From positions 62,001 to 126,000 of the forward strand of contig NZ_LZHZ01000035.1 in assembly GCF_001667505.1 (NCBI RefSeq): DNA of 64,000 nucleotides. Reading direction: 5' to 3'. Below are positions 42,801 to 49,679 of this stretch, in pieces. Every line of letters starts with the position of its first letter. Within the stretch, counting starts at the first letter, position 1. The position numbers were made by a program, and so were the translations under genes. The notes below the pieces were generated by a model. It saw nothing but the letters and a program-made list of their open reading frames with translations, did not search any database and was not told where the DNA came from. This stretch comes from Mycobacterium sp. ACS1612. GTDB lineage: Bacteria; Actinomycetota; Actinomycetes; Mycobacteriales; Mycobacteriaceae.

Positions 42801-45164
42801 ATATGTCATGACGACCGGCGTCGCGTGGTCAGCGGCGGACTTCATCGCGGTAGGGACGCCCAGATCGCGAACCTGCGGGCCGTTGTCGAAGTCGGCGTCA
42901 CGAATCTCGAATCGACTGTCATCGCCACGCGCGGTGAGCGCCTCGCACTCACGCGTAGCAGGGTATCGGGCAGCGCGACGCGCTCGGATGCCTTCAACCT
43001 CGAGATGCTCACCCTCATCGAGATCGACGCCAACGCCCATATCACAGCGGGTATCAATTTCGACCTCCAGGACCTCGACGCGGCTTTCGAAGAACTCGAC
43101 GCTCGATACCTCGCCGGCGAAGCGGCCGCGCACTCGCACACATGGTCGCTCGTGGCACGCACGTTCACGGCGCTCAACAAGCACGAGGTTCCGGCGACGA
43201 CCCCTGACTGGGTACACATCGATCATCGACCGATCCCGATGTATGAGGTCAGCGATTTGCCTACATACCTGGGCGCCACATGGGATCTCACACCAGAATC
43301 CACGACCTACGTCGAAACGGTTCATCGGCTGACCGACTGCGGAGCCGTCGTCACCAATGTGGCGCGGGCGATCTCCAAGGAGGGCTTCGAAGTCGAATGG
43401 CGCGAGGTCAGCCTCATCACGTTCGAAGGCGACAAGATCAGCCGGGGCGAGGACTTCGATGAGGCCGACATTGATGCCGCGCTTGCGACGTTCGACGAGC
43501 TCACTGCCGCACCACACCTCCTCGGTAACGCGGCGACACAAGCCAGGACGCAGCTAGCGGAGGCCTTCAACCGCCGCGACATGGATCGTTTTCTTTCCCT
43601 TCATGATCAAAACGGGCGCTACGACGATCGACGAAAAGGCCTGGGGGACAGTGGAAAAGCCGCGCCAAGGGTGGTGCAGGCGGTGCTCGACGCCCCCAAA
43701 GGCTGGCGGATGGAAGTGGAACCAGTCGCCATCAGAGGTTCTGGCATCGGGCTCACGCGCGAGAGGTGGCGTGACACCAGCGAGGACGACCAGCCGATCA
43801 CCGCCGAGACGTTGATGCTCACAGAGCTTGGCGACGACGGTTTGATCCGCCGCACAGTACTTTTCGATCCGGATGACAACAACGGCGCGATCGCTGAACT
43901 CACGGCGCGCTGGCTTGCGTCAGGTGAGGTCGCGCATCCGGCGGTCATTGAGGCAGCCAGCCAAGGCAACGAGGCGTACAACCGTCACGATTGGGATGCG
44001 ATCGCTGCCATGGAAGCCGATGCTGCCTACGTCAATCATCGGCAACTGACTAGTGAACATCCCGAGACGATCGCTGACCACTGGCGATCGATCCGTGCGC
44101 TGACTTCACTGATCCCCGACATGTGGGTGGACCCTGCTGAGATACTCGCGCACTCAGCGACCTGCGTCGTCAGTCATGTCATCGTCAGAGGCACCACCGT
44201 CGGGGGCACCGCGATCGAGCTTCCGGCCATCATTCTCATCGTCTTCGACGCAAGCCGTGTTGCTCGGATGGAGGCGTTCGACCTGTCCCAGCGCGATACC
44301 GCACTTGGCCGCTTCGCCGAACTCAGTTCCCGCGCGCAAGGACCCGCGAACGCTGCGATCAGGACCTGGACACGAATAGTCGACACGATCAATCGCCGCG
44401 ATGTAGAGGCTTTCCGCGCCCTCTCGTCGGCTGACGGACAATTGGAGGACCGGCGAAAGGGTTTGCACGCGTCGCATGTGGGGCTAGAACGACGCAGAGC
44501 CGCTGAGGCGATGTGCCGAGCGCCGGATTCTTGGCGTCTCGAGGTAGAACCCGTTGCCATCCGAGGGAAGCACCTTGGGCTTACCCGGGAGAGATGGCGG
44601 GACATGGGTGAAACGGACCGCCCGGTCACCGTCGAATCCCTTACGCTGACCGAAGTCGCGGAAGACGAATTGGCGCACAACACGGTGATTTTCGATCCGG
44701 AGGACATGAACGGGGCGCTCGCTGAACTTACCGCTCGCTGGCTCGCATCACGCGAGGTGACGTATCCGGAAGTCATCGAGGCGCACCTGAAAATACTTCA
44801 GCAGCTGAACCGTCACGACTGGCCGGCGTGGCGGGCAAGCATCGCCGGCGCCACGTACCTCAACCACCGTCAACTAGGAGCAGGCGAGACGGTCGATGAC
44901 TTCAGCACATCAGTCGCCGCGATCGCCTCGCTCATTCCGAACGTCTGGGTGGAGCCCACCGAAATCATCGACTACTCGGCGTCGGGTGTTCTCAGCGACC
45001 TACTGGCGAGGGGAACATCGGCCGACGGTACCGACGTCGAGATTCCGATGGTGATGCTCGGGTTGTTCGACGGTGGTCGACTCAGTCACTTCGAGATGTT
45101 CGACTCCAACCAACGTGACTTCGCGGTCGCCCGGTTCTGGGAACTCGACCAGTCGACCCGTTGA
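36837..45164 (+). CDS. giant SARP-BTAD-adenylate cyclase-AAA regulator with eleven NTF2-like modules
   Basis: 2775 residues from GTG at 36837 (TTG 36810 and GTG 36855 are in frame). Order: OmpR/SARP winged helix (7-98); BTAD helices (98-241); class III cyclase (258-425); AAA/STAND ATPase (450-830), Walker A GEPGVGKT at 486-493 and Walker B LILDDLHW with D602/D603; TPR-like helices (830-1270); then modules of 120-149 residues to the end. Cyclase residues all present: metal Asp D268 and D313, K307 and D364 for adenine, N371 and R375. Mycobacterial relatives (Rv0386, Rv1358, Rv2488c) combine cyclase, AAA and LuxR-type HTH but lack this tail. Probably a ligand- and nucleotide-gated transcription activator; targets unknown. 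Monocistronic. Confidence 0.92.
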   Translation: MSNLQTVELGVLGPLQVRQYGLPVGIPGAKPRAILTMLGLHGGSVVPAGTLVELLWGTDPPRTAAKALQTHISALRRTLGDGFVLTEGAGWTLSTTEIDASRYKSAVKSGREAVAAGDISRAVERFDQALALWRGVPELPDGPRGGSEKTRWIEGHAALVEDRADALLATGRAAEIIGELEAAVADAPLRERRWGQLMLALYRAGRQGEALGAYQRARALLADELGVDPGPELRRLEAAIVAQDDALETPVSQQLSVVTRAVTFLLTDIEGSTAAWEADADAMAVALARHDEIVGQVVTARGGRLVKTRGEGDATFSVFDRPSAAAAAAIELQNAIHNEPWALADPMRIRAALHTGEVELRDGDYFGRAVNRAARLRSLAAGGQILCSGATAELVIDSLADDVVLADLGTRQLRNLSRPEHVFELRLAIDDESRAVATDTPMARPPLPAVLAAPGPFVGRGRELELLLSTWQTTLAAGAHAVLIAGEPGVGKTRLAGEWSRLAYNQNAVVLYGRCDEDLGAPYQPFAEALRSLVPCVGADRLRQLRGVEALLPLVPGLTDVLPDLAARPRADPDTERYALFDAVVALLGVASTCAPVVLILDDLHWAAKPTLLLLRHLLRFGEQARVQIVGTYRSTDLDRSHPLAAMLADLHRDGSDDRLHLRGLDEEDVSAYVAEAGYDDEELARALASVTGGNPFFLIEALRHVAESGGRWDPDTLPQGVREAVSRRLSRLSAETNKALAAAAVVGSRFALDLVEQVIGDDLVDAFDEAYKAGIVVEEPGGCYRFNHAIVRQSLLAELASVRRMRLHQRIAATLEATAGEEHELLAELAYHYFECAWAGNAAKAVEYCRRAADQAMARLAYEGAAELYDRALHALEELDDELPDRDDVQAELLVARCEALLAAGDVTSAVGAVSQLQSTTRDSPRLAAWGACFDGQLSMLTRPERLDEIESALAVAAEEFAALEDAAGEATAHTVRAGCLARLGRIADCEMALDHALTAARRAREHRRVNAVLANAPLAALWGPNPVPRAGGRCLDVVRLLRITTGSPVVEATSTRCQGVLDAFRGRAAAGRSLIESARRTLTELGLRHALLEVDHFAGIVELVADDPAAAEPYLRRACLGFRRMGIDTDTAETAALLARACLAMDRNVEADELCAESERLAGHALRASIAWRTVRAQLLARSGAHDEAKRVAQEAVAIAGRTDALVDHGDACLALATVLHAAGDSAGARAAAEQASGLYERKGAAALLEKARTLLGARAGAPDLAPDEPCDVQAVNACVRAGNRLIDAVNRQAWDEVEELLAPRVSVESRRRIVGFPQTDVPSSRWPQDMRGFLDTGMVHYHHTTVAMRGERLALTRLGISTADLSSGAPQDEMLHVAGLDGNGRIAMQVWFDVEDMDAAVAELDAAHARSERRNSLANPASRADARLNALFADRQWDEIGELFTDDICVEDRRRGVRRVGTGRAKMMAEVRATADVGAATMTSEVIAVRGERLALVRTVYRGRDTRPDAFYGELLRITEIDADDRIAAFIAFDLDEIDTALEELNARFLAGEAAPYADVWQEFVAVGRVLNRHQPGVMAEKISEFVDHRRIPFAPDDIGHVTDKLWALLPDARYRIAAVHALDAHGAVINLVIEGNGAQGNQMLWSATDVVTFEAGRTRLEVFDEDDLDAALARFEELRPQQRRIDNAAGRVVERYLAHFASRDWDAIRGVLSEDFVADDRRRIVNGVRHGRDAEIANERVSAELGCTEVLSTIIATRGEHLVLEHHAFVVHDRSAPVVGDALDVVEINAEKKIVALVVFDPDDVEAAFEELDARFVAGEAAAHAHTWSVIRDGCAALNRHEAPATTVDFVSVDHRSGITFTAGDLIPYIHSAFELAPEIAIHIEAVHHLSNAGVVVTHAARGTSPDDFHAEWRGVTLLTVDGDAVNRCEIFDETDLESALARLRELSSTTSRLENAASRTFERFNAYLAVRDWTAMAQMITDDICHDDRRRVVSGGLHRGRDAQIANLRAVVEVGVTNLESTVIATRGERLALTRSRVSGSATRSDAFNLEMLTLIEIDANAHITAGINFDLQDLDAAFEELDARYLAGEAAAHSHTWSLVARTFTALNKHEVPATTPDWVHIDHRPIPMYEVSDLPTYLGATWDLTPESTTYVETVHRLTDCGAVVTNVARAISKEGFEVEWREVSLITFEGDKISRGEDFDEADIDAALATFDELTAAPHLLGNAATQARTQLAEAFNRRDMDRFLSLHDQNGRYDDRRKGLGDSGKAAPRVVQAVLDAPKGWRMEVEPVAIRGSGIGLTRERWRDTSEDDQPITAETLMLTELGDDGLIRRTVLFDPDDNNGAIAELTARWLASGEVAHPAVIEAASQGNEAYNRHDWDAIAAMEADAAYVNHRQLTSEHPETIADHWRSIRALTSLIPDMWVDPAEILAHSATCVVSHVIVRGTTVGGTAIELPAIILIVFDASRVARMEAFDLSQRDTALGRFAELSSRAQGPANAAIRTWTRIVDTINRRDVEAFRALSSADGQLEDRRKGLHASHVGLERRRAAEAMCRAPDSWRLEVEPVAIRGKHLGLTRERWRDMGETDRPVTVESLTLTEVAEDELAHNTVIFDPEDMNGALAELTARWLASREVTYPEVIEAHLKILQQLNRHDWPAWRASIAGATYLNHRQLGAGETVDDFSTSVAAIASLIPNVWVEPTEIIDYSASGVLSDLLARGTSADGTDVEIPMVMLGLFDGGRLSHFEMFDSNQRDFAVARFWELDQSTR
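40668..45161 (+). repeat. protein-level tandem array of eleven NTF2/SnoaL-like modules
   Basis: Module starts (residue numbers of the giant protein): 1278, 1419, 1566, 1686, 1834, 1956, 2105, 2227, 2373, 2502, 2649. Long A modules (141-149 residues) carry DDRRR and RGERLALTR-type motifs; short B modules (120-129) begin near an LNRH or YNRH motif and carry VDHR or NHRQ. Order is A-(A-B)x5. Pairs 8-9 and 10-11 are a distinct subtype sharing VEPVAIRG and LTARWLASGEV-like segments, so they look like one duplicated pair. Each module has the N-terminal helix and curved-sheet pattern of the NTF2/SnoaL fold. Confidence 0.75.
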
Positions 45165-45215
45165 CATGCAGCCGAAGGGCTGCATATAGTCGGACATGCA
45201 GCCGACCAGCTGCAT
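45161..45215 (+). promoter_or_regulatory. sigma-A type promoter with two ArsR operators
   Basis: TTGACA at 45161-45166 overlaps the stop codon of the giant gene; TATAGT at 45185-45190 is 18 bp further. Two inverted repeats overlay it: ATGCAGCC-4-GGCTGCAT (45166-45185) lies between -35 and -10, and ATGCAGC-6-GCTGCAT (45196-45215) lies just after the start point. They are 30 bp apart, about three helical turns. The next gene encodes an ArsR-type HTH, so autorepression is the natural reading. Confidence 0.7.
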
Positions 45216-45224
45216 ATCACGGAT

Positions 45225-46010
45225 ATGGCAGAGATGGACGAGGTATTCAAGGCGCTGGCAGACCCAAGTCGACGCCTACTGCTCGACAGCCTCAACGCCC
45301 GCAACGGGCAGAACTTGCAGGAGTTGTGCGCGCGGCTGTCAATGGCGCGGCAATCGGTCAGCAAGCATCTCGCGGTGCTCGAAGCGGCCAACCTGGTCAC
45401 CACGGTGTGGCGGGGGCGGGAGAAGCTGCATTACCTCAACGCGGAGCCGATCAACGCCATCGCCGACCGTTGGATCAACCAATACGACCGCGCGCGGGTT
45501 CAGACGCTCGCGGACTTGAAGACAGCATTGGAGAGCGAATCAATGAGCGACAGCAGGGAATTCGTCTACACCACCTACATCCGCACCACGCCGGAGAGAC
45601 TCTGGCAGGCAATCACCGACCCCGCGTTCTCGCACCGATACATGGGACACGCGATGGTGTCCGACTGGAAGAAGGGCTCCACCTACGCCTGGGAGGACCA
45701 CGGGCTGAAGATCGAACACCCCGACCAGGTGATCCTGGAATCCGACCCGTACCGCAGACTCGCATTCACCTTCCACACCTTCGTTCCCGAACTGGCCACA
45801 GCCGTCGAAGGTCTCGACGAGCAGACGGTCGCCACGTGCGCCGCCGAACGTCGGTCGAAGGTCTCGTTCGACCTGGAACCCGAGGGCGAGATGGTGAAGT
45901 TGACTGTCATCCATGACGACTTCGGTCCGGACAGTACTGTGCTGGGTCTGATCTCCGGTGGCTGGCCGTGGAAGCTGTCCAACCTGAAGACCGCACTGGA
46001 GCAGTCATGA
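45225..46010 (+). CDS. ArsR-family HTH fused to AHSA1/SRPBCC domain
   Basis: 261 residues. Residues 1-100 are an ArsR/SmtB winged helix (FKALADPSRRLLLDSLNARN, then LSMARQSVSKHLAVLEAANL) without the metal-binding CxC motif. Residues about 108-261 are an AHSA1-type START-like domain (FVYTTYIRTTPERLWQAITD, ending GWPWKLSNLKTALEQS). In this family the SRPBCC part probably senses a hydrophobic ligand that releases DNA. ATG at 45225 is the first in frame (another at 45234). Overlaps the DUF899 gene (ATGA), so they are one operon. Confidence 0.92.
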   Translation: MAEMDEVFKALADPSRRLLLDSLNARNGQNLQELCARLSMARQSVSKHLAVLEAANLVTTVWRGREKLHYLNAEPINAIADRWINQYDRARVQTLADLKTALESESMSDSREFVYTTYIRTTPERLWQAITDPAFSHRYMGHAMVSDWKKGSTYAWEDHGLKIEHPDQVILESDPYRRLAFTFHTFVPELATAVEGLDEQTVATCAAERRSKVSFDLEPEGEMVKLTVIHDDFGPDSTVLGLISGGWPWKLSNLKTALEQS

Positions 46011-46780
46011 CCATGAAGACTCCACCGGTCGTTTCTGCGCAGGAGTGGGATGCCGCCTGGCAGGCGATGCTGGTAAAGGAGAAGGACGTTCAACGCGCTC
46101 GTGACGCCCTGGCTGCACAGCGGCGTCGGATGCCGTGGCTTGCAGTCGAGAAGGAGTACGTGTTCGACGGGCCGAACGGCAAGGTTAGTCTGCTCGATCT
46201 GTTCGACGGCAGGCGCCAACTGATCGTCTACCGCGCCTTCATCGAACCCGGCACCGGCGGCGACGATGTTCCCGGGCACCCGGGCTGGCCCGAACACGGT
46301 TGCGTCGGTTGCTCTTTGATGGCCGATCATGTGCCCAACCTCGCCCATCTCAACGCGCGAGACACCACGTTCGTCTATGCCTCGCGCGCGACGCAACCCG
46401 ACCTTGAGCGGATGAAGGCAAAGATGGGTTGGCGGCATCCGTGGTACACCATCACCGACGATTTCGACAAGGACTTCGGCTGCGATATGTGGCACGCCAC
46501 CAACGCGTTCATCCGCGACGACGACGGCCACGTGTTCCGCACCTATCTCATCAACGGCCGCGGCGACGAAGTCTTCGTCAACACCTGGAACCTGCTCGAC
46601 ATGACCGCTCTTGGGCGGCAGGAGGATTGGGAGGACTCGCCAGAGGGCTACCCGCAAACGCCACCGTATGAGTGGTGGAGCTGGCACGACACCTACGCAG
46701 AGCACACGCCGTGGCGGTGGTTCGGCGACCCCGACCCGACCGACCCTAACGACCAGCGGCCACCGCGCAAGGACGCCTAG
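46007..46780 (+). CDS. DUF899 thioredoxin-like protein
   Basis: 257 residues. DUF899 pattern: helix VKEKDVQRARDALAAQRRRM, PWLAVEKEYVFDG, then a thioredoxin-like CxxC in GCVGCSLMADH followed by RDTTFVYASRA, and a C-terminal aromatic WNLLDMTALGRQEDWEDSPEG. Annotated in some genomes as a dithiol-disulfide isomerase; the activity is untested. Translationally coupled to the ArsR-AHSA1 regulator, a pairing seen widely in actinobacteria and suggestive of a response to some reactive or hydrophobic compound. Confidence 0.9.
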   Translation: MTMKTPPVVSAQEWDAAWQAMLVKEKDVQRARDALAAQRRRMPWLAVEKEYVFDGPNGKVSLLDLFDGRRQLIVYRAFIEPGTGGDDVPGHPGWPEHGCVGCSLMADHVPNLAHLNARDTTFVYASRATQPDLERMKAKMGWRHPWYTITDDFDKDFGCDMWHATNAFIRDDDGHVFRTYLINGRGDEVFVNTWNLLDMTALGRQEDWEDSPEGYPQTPPYEWWSWHDTYAEHTPWRWFGDPDPTDPNDQRPPRKDA

Positions 46781-46840
46781 TCGCGAACGCGGTTTCGCGA
46801 AATGCACCTTTTGTTCGGTCCTTCTCGCACTTTCGGTGCA

Positions 46841-46852
46841 AAACGTACGTTT
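46841..46852. promoter_or_regulatory. palindrome upstream of marR
   Basis: AAACGTACGTTT is a perfect 12-bp palindrome 27 bp before the MarR start codon, a usual place for a MarR autoregulatory site. Prediction only. Confidence 0.4.
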
Positions 46853-46878
46853 CGCGGATGCGACGGTATCGTCGCGCC

Positions 46879-47328
46879 ATGGGCAATGCGCGCGCGACAG
46901 ACCGGGCCGGCGACACGTCGCCTTTCGCACTCGGATTGGCGCTGCGTCGCGCCCACTGGCACGCGGCCGCGGTGATGTCGGAGGCCTTCCGGCCGCTCGG
47001 TATCGAGTTGCGACACTTCGCGGTGCTGCTGGTGCTCGTCAACCGCGGGCCCACGCCCCAACGCGACCTCGCTGCCGCGACCGGCTCGGACAAGGCGGGA
47101 ATCATGCGAGTCGTCGACGACCTCGAACGTCAGGGCCTCGCCGTGCGCAAGACGGTGCCGGGGGACCGACGCATCCGCGCGGTGGAGATCACCAAGAAGG
47201 GACTCAAGGTCTTCGACGCCGCCCATGTGGCCGCAGAGCCACTGGCCGAACAGCTCGTCGCCCCGCTCAAACCGGTAGAAGCCAAACAGCTCACTGCACT
47301 CCTCGACCGGATCTCGGCTACGCCCTGA
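46879..47328 (+). CDS. MarR family transcriptional regulator
   Basis: 149 residues from ATG at 46879; an earlier in-frame ATG at 46858 adds seven basic residues. Winged helix: FAVLLVLVNRGPTPQRDLAA, recognition helix GSDKAGIMRVVDDLERQGLA and wing VRKTVPGDRRIRAVEIT. It is followed by a nitroreductase gene 67 bp downstream on the same strand, its most likely target or co-transcribed partner. Confidence 0.9.
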   Translation: MGNARATDRAGDTSPFALGLALRRAHWHAAAVMSEAFRPLGIELRHFAVLLVLVNRGPTPQRDLAAATGSDKAGIMRVVDDLERQGLAVRKTVPGDRRIRAVEITKKGLKVFDAAHVAAEPLAEQLVAPLKPVEAKQLTALLDRISATP

Positions 47329-47395
47329 CGGAAATAGTATCGATCAATACGGTGTTGAATGATACTGTAAGGATCGAAACGAAGCAGGCAATGAG

Positions 47396-48064
47396 ATGAT
47401 GGATGTCTATGAGGCCGTCGAGAGCAGGCGGGCTGTGCGCGCCTTCACCGACCGGCCGGTATCGCGCGAAGTGATCGACCGTGTGCTGACCGCCGCGGCC
47501 TGGTCACCATCGGGATCGAATATTCAGCCGTGGAACACCTTCGTGGTGACCGGCGCGCCGCTGGCGGAGCTGAAGAAGCGCGCCACCGAGCGTGTCGCCA
47601 CCGGAGTCCCGTGGGACGACCGCGAATACGAGATGTATCCGCAGCCGATGAAGCCGGTCTATCAGGAGCGCCGGGCCGCCTTCGGCAAGGAGCGCTACAG
47701 CGCACTCGGCATCGCCCGCGAGGATTGGGAAGCCCGCCAACGTGCGGCAATCGCCAACTGGGATTGCTTCGGCGCGCCCGCAGCGCTGTTCGTCTATATC
47801 GACCGGGACCTGGGCGTGGCGCAATGGGCCGACGTCGGCATGTATCTGCAGAGCGTCATGCTGCTCCTACGCGCCGAGGGGCTGCACAGCTGTCCGCAGA
47901 TGGCCTGGTCTCAGGTGCGCGAAACCGTCGCCGACGTCGTCTCGCCCCCCGAAGGGCTGATCCTGTTCTGCGGCATGTCGATCGGCTATGAGGACACCAC
48001 CGTGAGTCTTCCTCGAACAGGTCGGGCGCCGCTCGACGAGACAGTCACCTTCGTCGACGGGTAA
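47396..48064 (+). CDS. nitroreductase family FMN oxidoreductase
   Basis: 222 residues from the first of two consecutive ATGs at 47396. FMN-binding motif SRRAVRAFTDRPVSREVIDR, AAAWSPSGSNIQPWNTFVV and the C-terminal GLILFCGMSIGYED identify the family. Members reduce nitroaromatics or quinones with NAD(P)H. A possible promoter with TACTGT lies at about 47363 and an imperfect AGTATC/GATACT inverted pair surrounds it. The upstream MarR gene is the candidate regulator. Confidence 0.9.
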   Translation: MMDVYEAVESRRAVRAFTDRPVSREVIDRVLTAAAWSPSGSNIQPWNTFVVTGAPLAELKKRATERVATGVPWDDREYEMYPQPMKPVYQERRAAFGKERYSALGIAREDWEARQRAAIANWDCFGAPAALFVYIDRDLGVAQWADVGMYLQSVMLLLRAEGLHSCPQMAWSQVRETVADVVSPPEGLILFCGMSIGYEDTTVSLPRTGRAPLDETVTFVDG

Positions 48065-48065
48065 C

Positions 48066-48716
48066 TCAGGCCGGCACGGTCTTCAGCGCCTCGGCGACGC
48101 ATTCGCTCCAGCGGCCGTTGTCGACCGACTCGATCGCCGTGTCGCCGCCGAACGCGCTTGAGATCACCACGCTCGGTTGCACCGTCGCAAGCACCTCGAG
48201 GCTCGACCGCAGGTCCGCGGCGCTGCCGCGCCCAGGTGCCAGAAATGTCGCCCACGTGCCGGCGGCCGTCGGGAACATGGTGTCGCCGGTGAACAAGTAC
48301 GTTTCGCCGCCGACGCCTTCGGCCAGATAACAGGTGCTGCCGTCCGAATGTCCTGGCGTGGGAACCACATCGACGCCGTTCTCGTCGACATGACGGCGAG
48401 CCGCAACGGGCACGTCGACCCTGGCGTGGCGGGTGATCGCGTCCAGTTCGGCGGCCGGCGCGTGCAACCGGGATCCGAATCTCTCGGCGACACGCGCCAG
48501 CATCGGGCCCGCCTCGTCGAGGTGGGAAAGGTACTGCGCGCTCACGCCGCCCAGGTCCTCGATGGCGTCGAAGTCCGCGTCAGAGGCCGGGCTGTAAAAC
48601 AGGATGTTTCCGGTTGGCCGCCGCCACAGATACGCGTGTGTCGTCAGGCCCGGGAAGGGGGATTCGGTGCGGGTCTGCCAGAGATCGTCTCGGATCTGGG
48701 TCATTTCGGAACTCAT
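48066..48716 (-). CDS. metallo-beta-lactamase-fold hydrolase with reduced metal site
   Basis: 216 residues from ATG at 48716. MBL features: the GHSDGST loop (VVPTPGHSDGSTCYL) and FTGDTMF. The usual HxHxDH motif is replaced by a single-His segment SHLDEAGPM, so one zinc site may be missing or remodelled. The downstream strand VVISSAFGGDTAIES replaces the last His region. It follows an alpha/beta hydrolase gene with a 17-bp gap, one transcript. Confidence 0.8.
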   Translation of the reverse strand: MSSEMTQIRDDLWQTRTESPFPGLTTHAYLWRRPTGNILFYSPASDADFDAIEDLGGVSAQYLSHLDEAGPMLARVAERFGSRLHAPAAELDAITRHARVDVPVAARRHVDENGVDVVPTPGHSDGSTCYLAEGVGGETYLFTGDTMFPTAAGTWATFLAPGRGSAADLRSSLEVLATVQPSVVISSAFGGDTAIESVDNGRWSECVAEALKTVPA

Positions 48717-48733
48717 GGGTCCACCGTGCGCCC

Positions 48734-49411
48734 TCAACCATTGTTGAGGTCAACCCCCGTCGCAGATGCGATGCGCCCGGCCACGTCGGCGGCGACCGCC
48801 AACACCGCAGGGTCGTCCGACGGGAGGTAGCGATCCCCGGCGCGGTCGTAGGTGGCGCCGGCGATCGCGCCGTGGTCGGCGGCCAACTCGACGTACTCGA
48901 CGGGCCAACCGCTGTCGCGCAGCTTCGCCGCGAACGACCGGCTCACCTCGACCGGCACCACATCATCGGCCGCACCGTGCAACAGCGTGAAAGGTGAAGG
49001 GTTGTTGGGTAATTGGGTGGGCAGGGGTGCGCCGGTTATCGGGCTGCGTGCGATGAACGCGCCCGCCAGACAGACAGTGTGGGCCACAGCCACATCGAAC
49101 TGCCCGGCGTTGATGGCCACTCCGGCCGCGGCAGCACCGCCCAGCGACCAGCCGACCAAGAGAAGCCGGTCGACATCGGCGCGCTCGCGGACGAACTCGA
49201 GCGATCCGACCAGATCAGCACGACCGCCGTCGGGGGCGTGGGAGTCCCAATCCGGCACCACCACCGTGAGGCCGTGACCGGCCACCAATTCGGCCAGTGG
49301 TCGCATGGTCGTACGCGCGTCGGTCTGCGCGCCGTGCCACATCAGCACCACAGCACCTGCCTCACCGATCACGTCGACGGCTCTGCCCGGGGCGTACTGC
49401 AGCGTATGCAT
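48734..49411 (-). CDS. alpha/beta hydrolase (dienelactone-hydrolase-like; Rv3312c-like)
   Basis: 225 residues from ATG at 49411; longer readings overlap non-coding DNA. VVLMWHGAQTDARTT, nucleophile Ser in LLVGWSLGGAAAAG, Asp in GAADDVVPVE and His in ELAADHGAIAG form a complete triad. In M. tuberculosis a similar hydrolase lies close to upp (from memory), as here, where the uracil cluster begins 270 bp upstream. Substrate unknown. Confidence 0.82.
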   Translation of the reverse strand: MHTLQYAPGRAVDVIGEAGAVVLMWHGAQTDARTTMRPLAELVAGHGLTVVVPDWDSHAPDGGRADLVGSLEFVRERADVDRLLLVGWSLGGAAAAGVAINAGQFDVAVAHTVCLAGAFIARSPITGAPLPTQLPNNPSPFTLLHGAADDVVPVEVSRSFAAKLRDSGWPVEYVELAADHGAIAGATYDRAGDRYLPSDDPAVLAVAADVAGRIASATGVDLNNG

Positions 49412-49440
49412 GTGGGCAGTCTGCCCATCCGACACCGCTG

Positions 49441-49675
49441 CTAACCGCGTGGGCGACGGGCGTCCCGCATATACGCCGCCCAGGTCTGCGCCTCGCTGGG
49501 TAACGGGAGATAGGTGTGGCCGCAGTCCAACAGCCAGGCACCGGGGCCGGCAGTACCGACAGTGCGCCATGGCTTCGACGTTATGGAGTCGCGGCGAGTG
49601 CCGAAACGGGTCGCGCGCCCCCTGGCCGAAAGCGCCTCCTGGGCATCCGCGCGGGTGTGACGGTGGGGGATTAGG
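49441..49675 (-). pseudogene. orphan coding-like stretch without a start
   Basis: The minus strand reads a clean protein-like sequence after the upp stop: GRATRFGTRRDSITSKPWRT, then GAWLLDCGHTYLPLPSEAQT and a TAG at 49441. There is no ATG or GTG in frame until the last eleven codons and no ribosome-binding site, so it is probably the end of a decayed gene. A very rare start codon or read-through is the alternative. No family recognised. Confidence 0.35.
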
Positions 49676-49679
49676 GGTT

